Assembly (NCBI GenBank): GCA_950097015.1
Contig: CATNEN010000025.1
Coordinates: forward strand, 8,358,501 to 8,422,500
From: Macrostomum hystrix
Taxonomy: Eukaryota; Platyhelminthes; Macrostomidae
DNA length: 64,000 nt
Direction: 5' to 3'
Below are positions 20,813 through 48,535 of the stretch, piece after piece (position 1 is the stretch's first letter; each line of letters opens with the position of its first letter). Under the pieces are notes generated by a model. That model was not told the origin of the DNA and ran no database searches. It was given only the letters and a program-made list of their open reading frames with translations. The position numbers were made by a program, and so were the translations under genes.

Positions 20813-21680
20813 CAAGGACCACTGTAGTATAACAGGACGGGAAACTCAAAGATCGTGTAAATTTTTAGAAGGCCGATTTCCTGGAAAAAATACACTGCGG
20901 AGATAGGAAAAAGTCATTTTTTCATCACATAATCAATTATTGCTTTTGATCTGGAGCAAGTTCAAATCCGTTAATCTTAGTACAGCATGCCCAACATTAA
21001 GCTCCGTTGTTTTTATATAGCTTCGTTTATAAAAGTCTTATTTTCACATATATATATTATATAATAGTGTCTTGAATCTATATAGACTATAGACTAGCAC
21101 ATTTAATGGCTCAAAATATGATAGCTAAATATTCTTAATTTGGCCTAAATTGTTTGAATTAACAAATTAGCTAAATAGTTTGGCAAAACTAACAGCCAAA
21201 AAAGTTAACTAATATAACAGTAGCAACTATATAGCTATAAAGGTACAACAAATTTCAAAATGATTTTAATGCAACCAAGTAAGTTAATTAATTTTTGGCT
21301 GTTAGTTTTGCCAAACTATTTAGCTAATTTGTTAATTCAAACAATTTAGGCCAAATTAAGAATATTTAGCTATCATATTTTGAGCCATTAAATGTGCTAG
21401 TCTATAGTCTATATAGATTCAAGACACTATTATATAGTATATATATGTGAAAATAAGACTTTTATAAACGAAGCTATATAAAAACAACGGAGCTTAATGT
21501 TGGGCATGCTGTACTAAGATTAACGGATTTGAACTTGCTCCAGATCAAAAGCAATAATTGATTATGTGCTGAAAAATGACTTTTTCCTATCTCCGCAGTG
21601 TATTTTTTCCAGGAAATCGGCCTTCTAAAAATTTACACGATCTTTGAGTTTCCCGTCCTGTTATACTACAGTGGTCCTTG
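20813..21680. mobile_element. Fold-back hAT-like DNA element inserted in the Ty3 pol gene
   Basis: 868 bp, almost all of it two inverted arms of about 398 bp (20813-21210 and 21282-21680) around a loop of about 70 bp. Ends read CAAGGACCACTGTAG and the reverse complement. It is flanked by an 8-bp direct repeat CTGTCAAC (20805-20812, 21681-21688), which fits the hAT target pattern nTnnnnAn. No transposase frame is present, so it is non-autonomous. The arms differ only slightly (for example TATATATATT against TATATAGTAT). Confidence 0.9.
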
Positions 21681-23179
21681 CTGTCAACTTGCAACTCGAC
21701 ATCTACTGTAGGATCAAACAGCCTTAATACGGGTGCTTGCGTCAATACTTCTTTCAGCTTCTCAAAAGCTTTTTGCTGCCTTTCCTGCCAGTCGAACAGC
21801 ACATCCTTCTTTAAAAGCGAGCGAAGTGGATCCGTTAGGTCTGACGCTTTCGGAATGAATTTGCCGAGGTAGGTGGCCATGCCCAGCAGCCGCATCACCG
21901 CCTGCTTGTCCTCGGGCACTGGAAGCTCCTGGATTGCTGTCACCTTAACAGGGTCTGGCATCACTCCATCAGAAGAGATCACATGACCGACATAGTTGAC
22001 AGACGAGACGCCAACCCTCAACTTCCTGCGATTAAGCTTCAAATTCACTCTTCGAGCCTCGTTGAGGACCTTCAATAGCTTCTGGTCGTGCTCCTCGCGC
22101 GTCTTTCCCCAGACCAGCATGTCGTCAACAATGACCTCAGCCCAGCTGCTGAAGATCTTGCTAAGCTCACGTTGATAAACTTCGGGAGCATCGATTGTTC
22201 CAGGGGGCAGTCGCACAAACTTGTACCTGCCCCATGGGGTGTTGAAAGTACACAGTTCCGAGCATTTTTCATGGAGTCTGATTTGCCAAAAGCCAGTCTT
22301 TGCATCTAGAACTGTGAAAAACTTGGCTCCTGGGATTCGCGCTATAACTTGCTCCACCGTCGTCATTGGGTAGTGAGCGCGCTTAATGGCCTTATTAAGA
22401 TGCGTTGGATCTATGCAGAGCCGCAGACTACCATCGGGCTTGTGAACCGTGACCAGAGAATTAACCCAGTCAGTAGGCTCAGCAACTTTCACTATGACTC
22501 CAAGCGATTCCATACGCTGCAACTCCTCTTGAACCTTCTCTTGCAAGGCAAACGGGATCTTTCGAGGCGCGTTGACTACCGGCATGACACGATCATCCAG
22601 GGTGAAAGAGTGTACGTACGGCAGGCAGCCTAACTTTTCATCGAATAGGTCAGCGAACTCCTTAAGTACAAAGTTCTCATCGATACATGGTTGCCGACAG
22701 ACAACCTCAACACGTCGGACAAGGTCCAATGCACTCAGCGCTGGAAGGCCCAGGATGCCTTGCTTCACATCTGACACCATGAACTCCAGCTCAGATGACT
22801 TGCCCTGCACCTTTACCATCAGCCTGCACTTCCCAAGAACCGGAATGCGCGCTCCGCCAAAGGCAGTTAGAACTGTTCGAGTGGTGCACAGCTGCTCCCC
22901 AGCCGGAAGCAGGTGAGCAGGCAACACGTTCACCTCTGCTCCAGTGTCCATCTTACATTTCAGCCTCTCACCATTTGGCAGCTGGACTTCGGCTAACCAA
23001 GCTGATTCACCATCAGACTGCAGTGTTCCGATGAAGCAAACCTCATCCCCGTCCGGACGGGGCTCAGCAGCTTCCGCGACACCCACAGTCATGACTTTCT
23101 GGCTTTTACTCTGGCACTGACTACGGAAGTGATTCATGCGGCCACAACTCAAGCATCGCTTACCGAAAGCAGGACACAA
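21681..23179 (-). pseudogene. Ty3-type pol, 5' part: zinc knuckle, protease, reverse transcriptase
   Basis: Starts inside the gag end, one frame away, with the second knuckle (CLSCGRMNHFRSQC). An aspartic protease follows with CKMDTGAEVNVLP, then reverse transcriptase with GVIVKVAEPTDWVNSLVTV, TVLDAKTGFWQIRL, KFVRLPPGTIDAPEVYQ and the catalytic VIVDDMLVWG. The usual Phe-Gly of the LPFG motif is Pro-Gly here. The frame continues about 30 meaningless codons into the inserted DNA transposon and stops at 21587. Confidence 0.9.
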
Positions 23180-23925
23180 TTGCCTTCACGATGACCGTAT
23201 CCGCAGTGGTTGCAGCGTGCAAACTGCTGAGTCGGAGCTGTGCGAGCGGCGTTCGCTCCAAACTGACTTCGAGTGTCTGCTTGTGCGCTGGGTGCTGAGT
23301 TGCCATGGCTACCGCTTGAATGCTGTCGTGTGGTCACTTGACTTAACGAAGATGACGCTCTTACGGAGTTCAGGCCTTTCTCGACTTCCTTCATCTGATG
23401 CTTGGCGGATTCAGCAGCTCGGCACATGTCGATCGCCGTTCTCAGATCGAGCTCCGGCTCTCGGAGTAGCCGCTCTCGCATTCGAGAGTCATTGCAGCCC
23501 AAGACGATCTTGTCCCGGATCATTTTTTCTTTTTGAGTGTCGAAGTTGCACGTTGTGGCAAGGCGCTTCAAATCGGTCACAAATAGGTCCACAGGCTCCG
23601 CTTCTTTCTGGTCTCGCTCCCAGAACTTGAATCGTTCGAACACTTCGCTAGTGCGCGGGCTAAAATGCTCATCGAAAAGTCCCAAAACATCTTCTAGAGT
23701 TCGGCGTTTATCAGCGGTGCTTTTTTCCTCCTCTGCACCGTCTTCAAATTCTAGCGTGTTGTAGATGTCCAGCCCGGTGTCACCGATGAGGTGCAGGAAC
23801 AAATTGATTCGGCGCTCTTCTTCAACAATGCCTGTGGCCCTGAGGTAGATCATGAATTTCTGACGCCATCGTTTCCAAGTCTCGTTGGAGTCGGTCTCCA
23901 ACTATCCGGGCGGTTTCAGGTCCAT
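23149..23925 (-). pseudogene. gag of the Ty3-type element (nonsense and frameshift)
   Basis: Reads from an ATG at 23925, but the eighth codon is TAG (23904-23902). The open part (23901-23149) has a capsid-like helical region (WKRWRQKFMIYLRATG, RINLFLHLIGDTGLDIYNTL, FERFKFWERDQ) and one CCHC zinc knuckle, CNHCGYGHREGNC. It then runs out of frame; the second knuckle is in the pol reading frame. A 2-bp GT duplication in the TGTGT at about 23186 would explain the break. Capsid and nucleocapsid roles follow from the family. Confidence 0.85.
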
Positions 23926-23957
23926 GCACTATTAAATTACTGTAGCTTGCGATGCCA

Positions 23958-24134
23958 TGTGATGAGCGCGGACGAGAGCAAAGCTCCAACCAATCTATTT
24001 GGCTTCAGCCGATATATAAGTAGCACACGCAGAGCCAGACGCGATTACATAATATGGTAGCATGAGAGAGAGAACGCTAGCATGTACACCTAGACGGGTG
24101 TACAAACTTGTGCACAGACGCTATACTCATGACA
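23958..24134 (-). repeat. 5' LTR of the Ty3-type element
   Basis: 177 bp bounded by TG and CA. In element orientation it opens TGTCATGAGTATAGC and contains a TATA-like stretch (CTTATATATCGG) that probably serves as its promoter. It differs from the partner LTR by one base (GGGTGTAC against GGGCGTAC on the plus strand). Confidence 0.95.
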
Positions 24135-24277
24135 ACAACTATTTCGCTTGATTAATGTTTTCGATATTTACTCTCAGTACGAGCGTACTACTTCTAGTAA
24201 TACAGAAGAATGTTCCTGCATTTTTAAGCTTGTTCACATCTGAAGCGAAAGAATATCTGTATCGCGTAATAACGACT

Positions 24278-24960
24278 TTGTATTTTGATGATACCTGTAT
24301 AACCTGATGATACCTGTATAACCTGATGATACCTGTATAACCTGATGATACCTGTATAACCTGATGATACCTGTATAACCTGATGATACCTGTATAACCT
24401 GATGATACCTGTATAACCTGATGATACCTGTATAACCTGATGATACCTGTATAACCTGATGATACCTGTATAACCTGATGATAACCTGTATAACCTGATG
24501 ATACCTGTATAACCTGATGATACCTGTATAACCTGATGATACCTGTATAACCTGATGATACCTGTATAACCTGATGATACCTGTATAACCTGATGATACC
24601 TGTATAACCTGATGATACCTGTATAACCTGATGATACCTGTATAACCTGATGATACCTGTATAACCTGATGATACCTGTATAACCTGATGATACCTGTAT
24701 AACCTGATGATACCTGTATAACCTGATGATACCTGTATAACCTGATGATACCTGTATAACCTGATGATACCTGTATAACCTGATGATACCTGTATAACCT
24801 GATGATACCTGTATAACCTGATGATACCTGTATAACCTGATGATACCTGTATAACCTTATGATACCTGTTTCTGACGATGATACCTGTATCTAACGATGA
24901 TACCTGCATCTGACGATGATACCTTTTTCTGATGTTGATACCTGTTTCTCAGAATGATAC
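24278..24960. repeat. 19-bp satellite, unit TATAACCTGATGATACCTG
   Basis: About 30 nearly perfect copies followed by a diverged zone (TTTCTGACGATGATACCTG) leading toward the next array. Shares TGATGATACCTGTAT with the 15706 satellite. Confidence 0.95.
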
Positions 24961-25169
24961 CTGTAGTGAGCGAGAGAAGTCAGCCAGTGTCAATTCCACT
25001 TAAAAGCTCCAGCCCTCCAAAACGGGCGTGAAATGCTTTAAATATTTACTCAATCAATGCATGTACATTAAAGGGGTGTCATTGGCATGTACATTGCGCA
25101 ATCACCATTAAGCAATACTAGCAATCGGCCCACAGCACCAATATTAAAGTTCGCTACGTCACAACAATA

Positions 25170-25694
25170 CCTACCTATTTCTCAGAATGATACCTGTTTC
25201 TCAGAATGATACCAATTTCTTAGAATGATACCTGTTTCTCAGAATGATGCAAATTTCTCAGAATGATACCTGTTTCTCAGAATGATACCGATTTCTCAGA
25301 ATGATACCGATTTCTCAGAATGATACATTTTTCTTAGAATGATACCTATTTCTTAGAATGATACCTGTTTCTCAGAATGATACATTTTTCTTAGAATGAT
25401 ACCTATTTCTTAGAATGATACCTGTTTCTCAGAATGATACCTGTTTCTCAGAATGATGCCAATTTCTCAGAATGATACCTGTTTCTCAGAATGATACCGA
25501 TTTCTCAGAATGATACCAATTTCTCAGAATGATACCAATTTCTTAGAATGATACCTGTTTCTCAGAATGATAACAATTTCTCAGAATGATACCTTTTTCT
25601 TAGAATGATACCTATTTCTTAGAACGATACCTGTTTCTCAGAATGATACCAATTTCTCAGAATGATACCAATTTCTTAGAATGATACCTGTTTC
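25170..25694. repeat. 19-bp satellite, unit TTTCTCAGAATGATACCTG
   Basis: About 28 copies with frequent CCTG/CCAA/CATT endings. The GATACCTG core and the period are the same as in the arrays at 15706 and 24278. Confidence 0.94.
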
Positions 25695-26597
25695 TATCTT
25701 CTAAATCTGGTAGTTAAACAAGCAATCTATGCATAATACTTAAAGTAGAATATTTGACCATTTTAATCTAAACAGTCGATATGAGCAGAAAATTTCTTAC
25801 TTAATACTTAAGTAAGCAGTCATACTTAATTGAGGTGGTGACACGCTAAGTTCAGATAAGTCCATTCTTTCATATTTTTTCCTTTTTAATTAATCTTTTG
25901 CCTCTAACCGAAAGAGCAAACGAGACTGCCAGGGTGAGAGAGACCGGAGGAGATAAGTGCCTGCACGGAAGTATTGTTCTTCGCAAATTTTCTAGAGGCT
26001 ATATAAAAAATGCCCGGTCCGTTATAGCGAACTCTTTTTGCCCATATTAAGTGGCGTGCGCTGTTTCGCATCTTAGCTAAATGGGCCTGTGAATAAAGTG
26101 TGGATTGTCCGCAATTTGGCTGTCCCAGGTCAAAGGCTCCGCCCAAAATGCAGCCAGCCTCGGTGGGCTGGAGGCTTAAAGGGCGGCCATCCTCAGCAGC
26201 TTCATCGAGCATTCAGACACTTCAGTTCGGCGCGCGCCAAGTTTTATGTGAACTTTTTTTCTCTCTAACAACGGGATATTCTCCCACACACTCTTTTCCC
26301 TTTTATCCCCTCTTCATAACTCGGTAAAAGTGTGGGATAATGGGATTAATATCAAAGGGAAAGTCGCATGTGCGAATTGCGAACTTGGACGCCCTCACTG
26401 CAGCCACTCCAAGTTTCTTATTTGAAAAGCAATAACTTTTCGAAACAGAATTTCGCATTGGAAGCTTGAAGCCTTTCGGAGAAAGAGCTTTTTTCTTGTT
26501 TGAATGAACTGAGCGGATGTTCTCAGGGGGGTATACGCGCTCGTATTTCGTTGCTTATTGAAAAGCTGTAAATTGTACCACGCTTAGGACTAATAGC
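25695..26597. other. Unique region between satellites, LTR-like island
   Basis: AT-rich flanks around a GC-balanced block 25905-26330 with TATATAAAAAA at about 26000 and AATAAA at about 26091. Possibly a solo LTR or an isolated promoter; no TG/CA ends or target duplication could be settled. No gene seen. Confidence 0.4.
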
Positions 26598-28856
26598 TTT
26601 GAAGCTAAGAAGGGCGGAGGATTGAAGCTAAGGAGGGTGGAGGATTGAAGCTAAGGAGGGCGGAGAATTGAAGCTAAGGAGGGCGGAGAATTGAAGCTAA
26701 GGAGGGCGGAGAATTGAAGCTAAGGAGGGCGGAGAATTGAAGCTAAGGAGGGCGGAGGATTGAAGCTAAGGAGGGCGGAGGATTGAAGCTAAGGAGGGCG
26801 GAGAATTGAAGCTAAGGAGGGCGGAGAATTGAAGCTAAGGAGGGCGGAGAATTGAAGCTAAGGAGGGCGGAGAATTGAAGCTAAGGAGGGCGGAGAATTG
26901 AAGCTAAGGAGGGCGGAGGATTGAAGCTAAGGAGGGCAGAGGATTGAAGCTAAGGAGGGCGGAGAATTGAAGCTAAGGAGGGCGGAGGATTGAAGCTAAG
27001 GAGGGCGGAGGATTGAAGCTAAGGAGGGCGGAGAATTGAAGCTAAGGAGGGCGGAGGATTGAAGCTAAGGAGGGCGGAGGATTGAAGCTAAGGAGGGCGG
27101 AGGATTGAAGCTAAGGAGGGCGGAGAATTGAAGCTAAGGAGGGCGGAGAATTGAAGCTAAGGAGGGCGGAGAATTGAAGCTAAGGAGGGCGGAGAATTGA
27201 AGCTAAGGAGGGCGGAGAATTGAAGCTAAGGAGGGCGGAGAATTGAAGCTAAGGAGGGCGGAGAATTGAAGCTAAGGAGGGCGGAGGATTGAAGCTAAGG
27301 AGGGCAGAGGATTGAAGCTAAGGAGGGCGGAGAATTGAAGCTAAGGAGGGCGGAGGATTGAAGCTAAGGAGGGCGGAGGATTGAAGCTAAGGAGGGCGGA
27401 GAATTGAAGCTAAGGAGGGCGGAGGATTGAAGCTAAGGAGGGCGGAGAATTGAAGCTAAGGAGGGCGGAGGATTGAAGCTAAGGAGGGCAGAGGATTGAA
27501 GCTAAGGAGGGCGGAGAATTGAAGCTAAGGAGGGCGGAGGATTGAAGCTAAGGAGGGCGGAGGATTGAAGCTAAGGAGGGCGGAGAATTGAAGCTAAGGA
27601 GGGCGGAGAATTGAAGCTAAGGAGGGCGGAGAATTGAAGCTAAGGAGGGCGGAGAATTGAAGCTAAGGAGGGCGGAGAATTGAAGCTAAGGAGGGCGGAG
27701 AATTGAAGCTAAGGAGGGCGGAGGATTGAAGCTAAGGAGGGCAGAGGATTGAAGCTAAGGAGGGCGGAGAATTGAAGCTAAGGAGGGCGGAGGATTGAAG
27801 CTAAGGAGGGCGGAGGATTGAAGCTAAGGAGGGCGGAGAATTGAAGCTAAGGAGGGCGGAGGATTGAAGCTAAGGAGGGCGGAGGATTGAAGCTAAGGAG
27901 GGCGGAGGATTGAAGCTAAGGAGGGCGGAGAATTGAAGCTAAGGAGGGCGGAGAATTGAAACTAAGGAGGGCGGAGAATTGAAGCTAAGGAGGGCGGAGA
28001 ATTGAAGCTAAGGAGGGCGGAGAATGGAAGCTAAGGAGGGCGGAGAATTGAAGCTAAGGAGGGCGGAGGATTGAAGCTAAGGAGGGCAGAGGATTGAAGC
28101 TAAGGAGGGCGGAGAATTGAAGCTAAGGAGGGCGGAGGATTGAAGCTAAGGAGGGCGGAGGATTGAAGCTAAGGAGGGCGGAGAATTGAAGCTAAGGAGG
28201 GCGGAGGATTGAAGCTAAGGAGGGCGGAGAATTGAAGCTAAGGAGGGCGGAGGATTGAAGCTAAGGAGGGCAGAGGATTGAAGCTAAGGAGGGCGGAGAA
28301 TTGAAGCTAAGGAGGGCGGAGGATTGAAGCTAAGGAGGGCGGAGGATTGAAGCTAAGGAGGGCGGAGAATTGAAGCTAAGGAGGGCGGAGGATTGAAGCT
28401 AAGGAGGGCGGAGGATTGAAGCTAAGGAGGGCGGAGAATTGAAGCTAAGGAGGGCGGAGGATTGAAGCTAAGGAGGGCGGAGAATTGAAGCTAAGGAGGG
28501 CGGAGAATTGAAGCTAAGGAGGGCGGAGAATTGAAGCTAAGGAGGGCGGAGAATTGAAGCTAAGGAGGGCGGAGAATTGAAGCTAAGGAGGGCGGAGAAT
28601 TGAAGCTAAGGAGGGCGGAGAATTGAAGCTAAGGAGGGCGGAGAATTGAAGCTAAGGAGGGCGGAGAATTGAAGCTAAGGAGGGCGGAGAATTGAAGCTA
28701 AGGAGGGCGGAGAATTGAAGCTAAGGAGGGCGGAGAATTGAAGCTAAGGAGGGCGGAGAATTGAAGCTAAGGAGGGCGGAGAATTGAAGCTAAGGAGGGC
28801 GGAGAATTGAAGCTAAGGAGGGCGGAGAATTGAAGCTAAGGAGGGCGGAGGATTGA
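26598..28856. repeat. 2.26-kb satellite, 23-bp unit
   Basis: About 98 copies of a unit starting GAAGCTAAGGAGGGCGGAGA and ending ATT, with a GGATT variant and a rarer GGGCAGAGG variant at 26934, 27302, 27486, 27739, 28084 and 28268 (spacings 368, 184, 253, 345, 184). Confidence 0.96.
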
Positions 28857-28879
28857 AGCCAAAGGGTTGAAGTTGAAGC

Positions 28880-30150
28880 TAATATCAGCGGCTGATAGAG
28901 TGACACGACAGCGGTTCATAGAGTGACACGACAGCGGTTGATAGAATGACATGTCAGCGGTTGATAGAATGACATGACAGCGGTTGATAGAATGACATGA
29001 CAGTGGTTGGTAGAGTGACATGTCAGCGGTTGATAGAATGACATGACAGCGGTTGATAGAATGACATGACAGTGGTTGGTAGAGTGACATGTCAGCGGTT
29101 GATAGAATGACATGACAGCGGTTGATAGAATGACATGACAGCGGTTGGTAGAGTGACACGACAGCGGTTGATAGAGTGACATGACAGCGGTTGATAGAAT
29201 GACATGTCAGCGGTTGATAGAATGACATGACAGCGGTTGATAGAATGACATGACAGTGGTTGGTAGAGTGACATGTCAGCGGTTGATAGAATGACATGAC
29301 AGCGGTTGATAGAATGACATGACAGTGGTTGGTAGAGTGACATGTCAGCGGTTGATAGAATGACATGACAGCGGTTGATAGAATGACATGACAGCGGTTG
29401 GTAGAGTGACACGACAGCGGTTGATAGAGTGACATGACAGCGGTTGATAGAATGACATGTCAGCGGTTGATAGAATGACATGACAGCGGTTGATAGAATG
29501 ACATGACAGTGGTTGGTAGAGTGACATGTCAGCGGTTGATAGAATGACATGACAGCGGTTGATAGAATGACATGACAGCGGTTGGTAGAGTGACACGACA
29601 GCGGTTGATAGAGTGACATGACAGCGGTTGATAGAATGACATGTCAGCGGTTGATAGAATGACATGACAGCGGTTGATAGAATGACATGACAGTGGTTGG
29701 TAGAGTGACATGTCAGCGGTTGATAGAATGACATGACAGCGGTTGATAGAATGACATGACAGTGGTTGGTAGAGTGACATGTCAGCGGTTGATAGAATGA
29801 CATGACAGCGGTTGATAGAATGACATGACAGCGGTTGGTAGAGTGACACGACAGCGGTTGATAGAGTGACATGACAGCGGTTGATAGAATGACATGTCAG
29901 CGGTTGATAGAATGACATGACAGCGGTTGGTAGAGTGACATGTCAGCGGTTGGTAGAGTGACATGTCAGCGGTTGATAGAATGACATGACAGCGGTTGAT
30001 AGAATGACATGACAGCGGTTGGTAGAGTGACACGACAGCGGTTGATAGAATGACATGACAGCGGTTGATAGAGTGACATGTCAGCGGTTGATAGAATGAC
30101 ATGACAGCGGTTGGTAGAGTGACATGTCAGCGGTTGATAGAATGACATGT
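28880..30150. repeat. 1.27-kb satellite, 23-bp unit
   Basis: About 55 copies of a unit starting GACATGACAGCGGTTGATAG and ending AAT, variants GTGACACG, CATGTC and GGTAGAG. The GTGACACG variant falls at 29153, 29406, 29590, 29843 and 30027, alternating 253 and 184 bp: a higher-order repeat of 437 bp. Confidence 0.96.
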
Positions 30151-30938
30151 CATGGCTTTCTTTCGTGCATATGGTCGATTAAGCGAATCGCATTTCATCG
30201 AACAATTCGTCGCCCTTATCGGAGCCTATTATTTTTCCTCTTTTCCTCTAAAAAAACTTGTTCCTCATGGAGCGCAGAAAGAAATCGCATTTTCCTATTT
30301 CTAATTTTCTTTTTTAAAATCTCATTTTCTCATCGGGGATTTGCTACTCTCTTTGGCTAGTATTTCTTATTGGATTTCCAAATTGCAATCCCACTTATTC
30401 GGCTTCCCAATTTCACTCTGCCCCAAAACGGATTCTTTCATCATTGGACCCTGCAGGTAAGGGGAGAAGTGTTGGCGAAGGTCCAGCCCGATTTGCTACG
30501 GGATTGGGCTGCCGAGCCGACGGAGGCGGGTGGGTGCGGCCGCGCCCTGCCACCCACCTCCCTCCCCTCCCCATTCCGGGCGCCAGTCATCGCCAGCCGA
30601 TTGCTAATACAAAAAGGTAAAAAAATCTTTGTTGCCATCGCCCGCCCGTCCTATCCGAACCTTGGCTTGGCGTCAGGCTTTTTTAAGACCCGAACCGTGC
30701 GGCTTGCTAGACAAGAAAAAGCAGTAAAAAACATTCGAGCACTCGCTATAGCCAGAGGAAAACTTTTCCAAGCCCGAGCAACAAAAAACTGATTTGCCAA
30801 TTTTTTCGGAACCATTTTTTGTTCGGAACATTTTTTCTGCCTCTCTCTCTCGATTGCGGCAAGAAGGAAAAAGTTTTCTACAAAGAAATCGACAATTCGA
30901 AGAAAAAAAACAGCACCAGAAATTAAAGAGTAGGCAAC
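30151..30938 (+). promoter_or_regulatory. 5' flank and probable 5'UTR of the zinc finger gene
   Basis: Contains CTGCAG|GTAAGG at about 30455, an excellent splice donor, then GC-rich sequence, and TCTCTCTCTCGATTGCGGCAAG at about 30843-30863, a possible acceptor before the ATG at 30939. Exon structure here is inferred. Confidence 0.4.
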
Positions 30939-47168
<16,230 letters not shown>

Positions 47169-47254
47169 ACTCGGTGAGTTGGTTACTCAACGGATTGAGA
47201 AGTTGTGTACTGGAGAATATATATATCAGGTGGTCTGCTGTAATAGATGGATTT

Positions 47255-47410
47255 CTAATAGACTGGATGGTTGTCTAGTGGACAGGATGATTGTCTTGTG
47301 GACAGGATGATTGACTAGTGGACAGGATGATTGTCTTGTGGACAGGATGATTGTCTAGTGGACAGGATGATTGTCTAGTGCACAGGATGATTGACTAGTG
47401 GACAGGATGG
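47255..47410. repeat. 20-bp minisatellite downstream of the zinc finger gene
   Basis: About seven copies of GTGGACAGGATGATTGTCTA in the 3' flank or 3'UTR. Confidence 0.9.
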
Positions 47411-47964
47411 TCTCAGGGATGGTCACTGTGAAGGTAAACCAGAAAAAAGTGGGAAAATAACATTCGTTAATATCTTTCCAGAAACCTGGCGATTTGACTT
47501 TGGCAAAACCACGATGACATGCGAATCGATACTACTGCCCAAAAGAGAAGCACAAGTAGTCACAGATGCGTCAGACGCGAAATTAATGTTTGTCGAATAA
47601 TAACAATTCTTATCAACTGTCGCGCGCCCAAAATTGCAAGCTTGTCCTAATTCTTTGACAATCTATCCGTAATTATAGAACTACCTGATCCTCAGGTTGC
47701 ACCCTCTGACATCCACCGAGTAAATCACTTTTGCACTCTATATCGTCTTGTCTATAACAGTTTTTATCATTTTTTTACTGTGTTCTTTTGTTACATTTAT
47801 TTAATCGCTTCATACAGTAAAACTTTCTTTCTGCTTTCGTGTTGTCAATTATTGCCTCTGTTGATTGACTATTCAAAACAAGGACAGCATTGTTTAATTT
47901 ATTGAGTAAATTGTTGTGATTAATCCGGGTTGGGGATCATCTCATGCGAGTGGGAAGGTACTAG

Positions 47965-48535
47965 TTCGGGATTTTCCCTTTCAGGTGGAAATGATCAGCG
48001 ATTATCCCCTGCAGGTGGGAAGGATTCCAGTCTGGAATTATCGCCTTAAAGTAGGAAGGATCCCAGTTTGGGATTATCCCCTGCAGGTGGGAAGGGTCCC
48101 AGTTTGGGATTATCCCCTGCAGGTGGGAAGGATCCCAGTTTGGGATAATCCTCTGCAGGTGGGAAGGATCCCAGTTTGGGATTATCCCCTGCAGGTGGGA
48201 AGGATCCCAGTTTGGGATTATCGCCTTCAAGTGGGAAGGATCTCAGTTTGGGATTATCGCCTTCAAGTGGGAAGGATCCCATTTTGGGATTATCCCCTGC
48301 AGGTGGGAAGGATCCCAGTTTGGGATTATCCTCTGCAGTTGGGAAGGATCCCAGTTTGGGATTATCCTCTGCAGGTGGGAAGGATCCCAGTTTGGGATTA
48401 TCTCCTGCAGTTGGGAAGGATCCCAGTTTGGGATTATCCTCTGCAGGTGGGAAGGATCCCAGTTTGTGATTATCTCCTGCAGGTGGGAAGGATCCCAGTT
48501 TGGGATTATCCTCTGCAGGTGGGAAGGATTCTTAA
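47965..48535. repeat. 36-bp minisatellite
   Basis: About 15 copies of a unit containing GGGAAGGATCCCAGTTTGGG and ATTATCCCCTGCAGGT. Each unit has a BamHI-like GGATCC and usually a CTGCAG. Confidence 0.94.

Larger units (their letters stand above)
18505..24134 (-). mobile_element. Ty3-type LTR retrotransposon, non-functional copy
   Basis: A 5.63-kb element read on the minus strand, with 177-bp LTRs at both ends and a 5-bp target duplication ACAAC (18500-18504 and 24135-24139). Order is LTR, primer-binding site beginning TGGCATCGCAAG just inside the 5' LTR, gag, protease, reverse transcriptase, RNase H, integrase, polypurine tract AGAAGGGAGA at 18682-18691, LTR. Integrase after RNase H puts it in the Ty3 group; no envelope gene is seen. 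The copy is dead: a TAG codon early in gag, a frame change between the two zinc knuckles, and an 868-bp DNA transposon inside pol. The LTRs differ at one of 177 positions in my reading, so insertion was recent and the breaks are young. Confidence 0.93.

Noticed and set aside
23149-23179. Programmed frameshift between gag and pol
   Set aside because: No slippery heptamer; the break falls between two zinc knuckles and looks like a 2-bp duplication.
24139-24909. 256-codon frame IRLYRYHQVIQVSSGYTG
   Set aside because: Translation of the TATAACCTGATGATACCTG satellite.
28836-30148. Family of minus-strand frames with SLYQPLSCHS repeats
   Set aside because: All are translations of the 23-bp satellite; open in many frames, with no start context or non-repeat domain.
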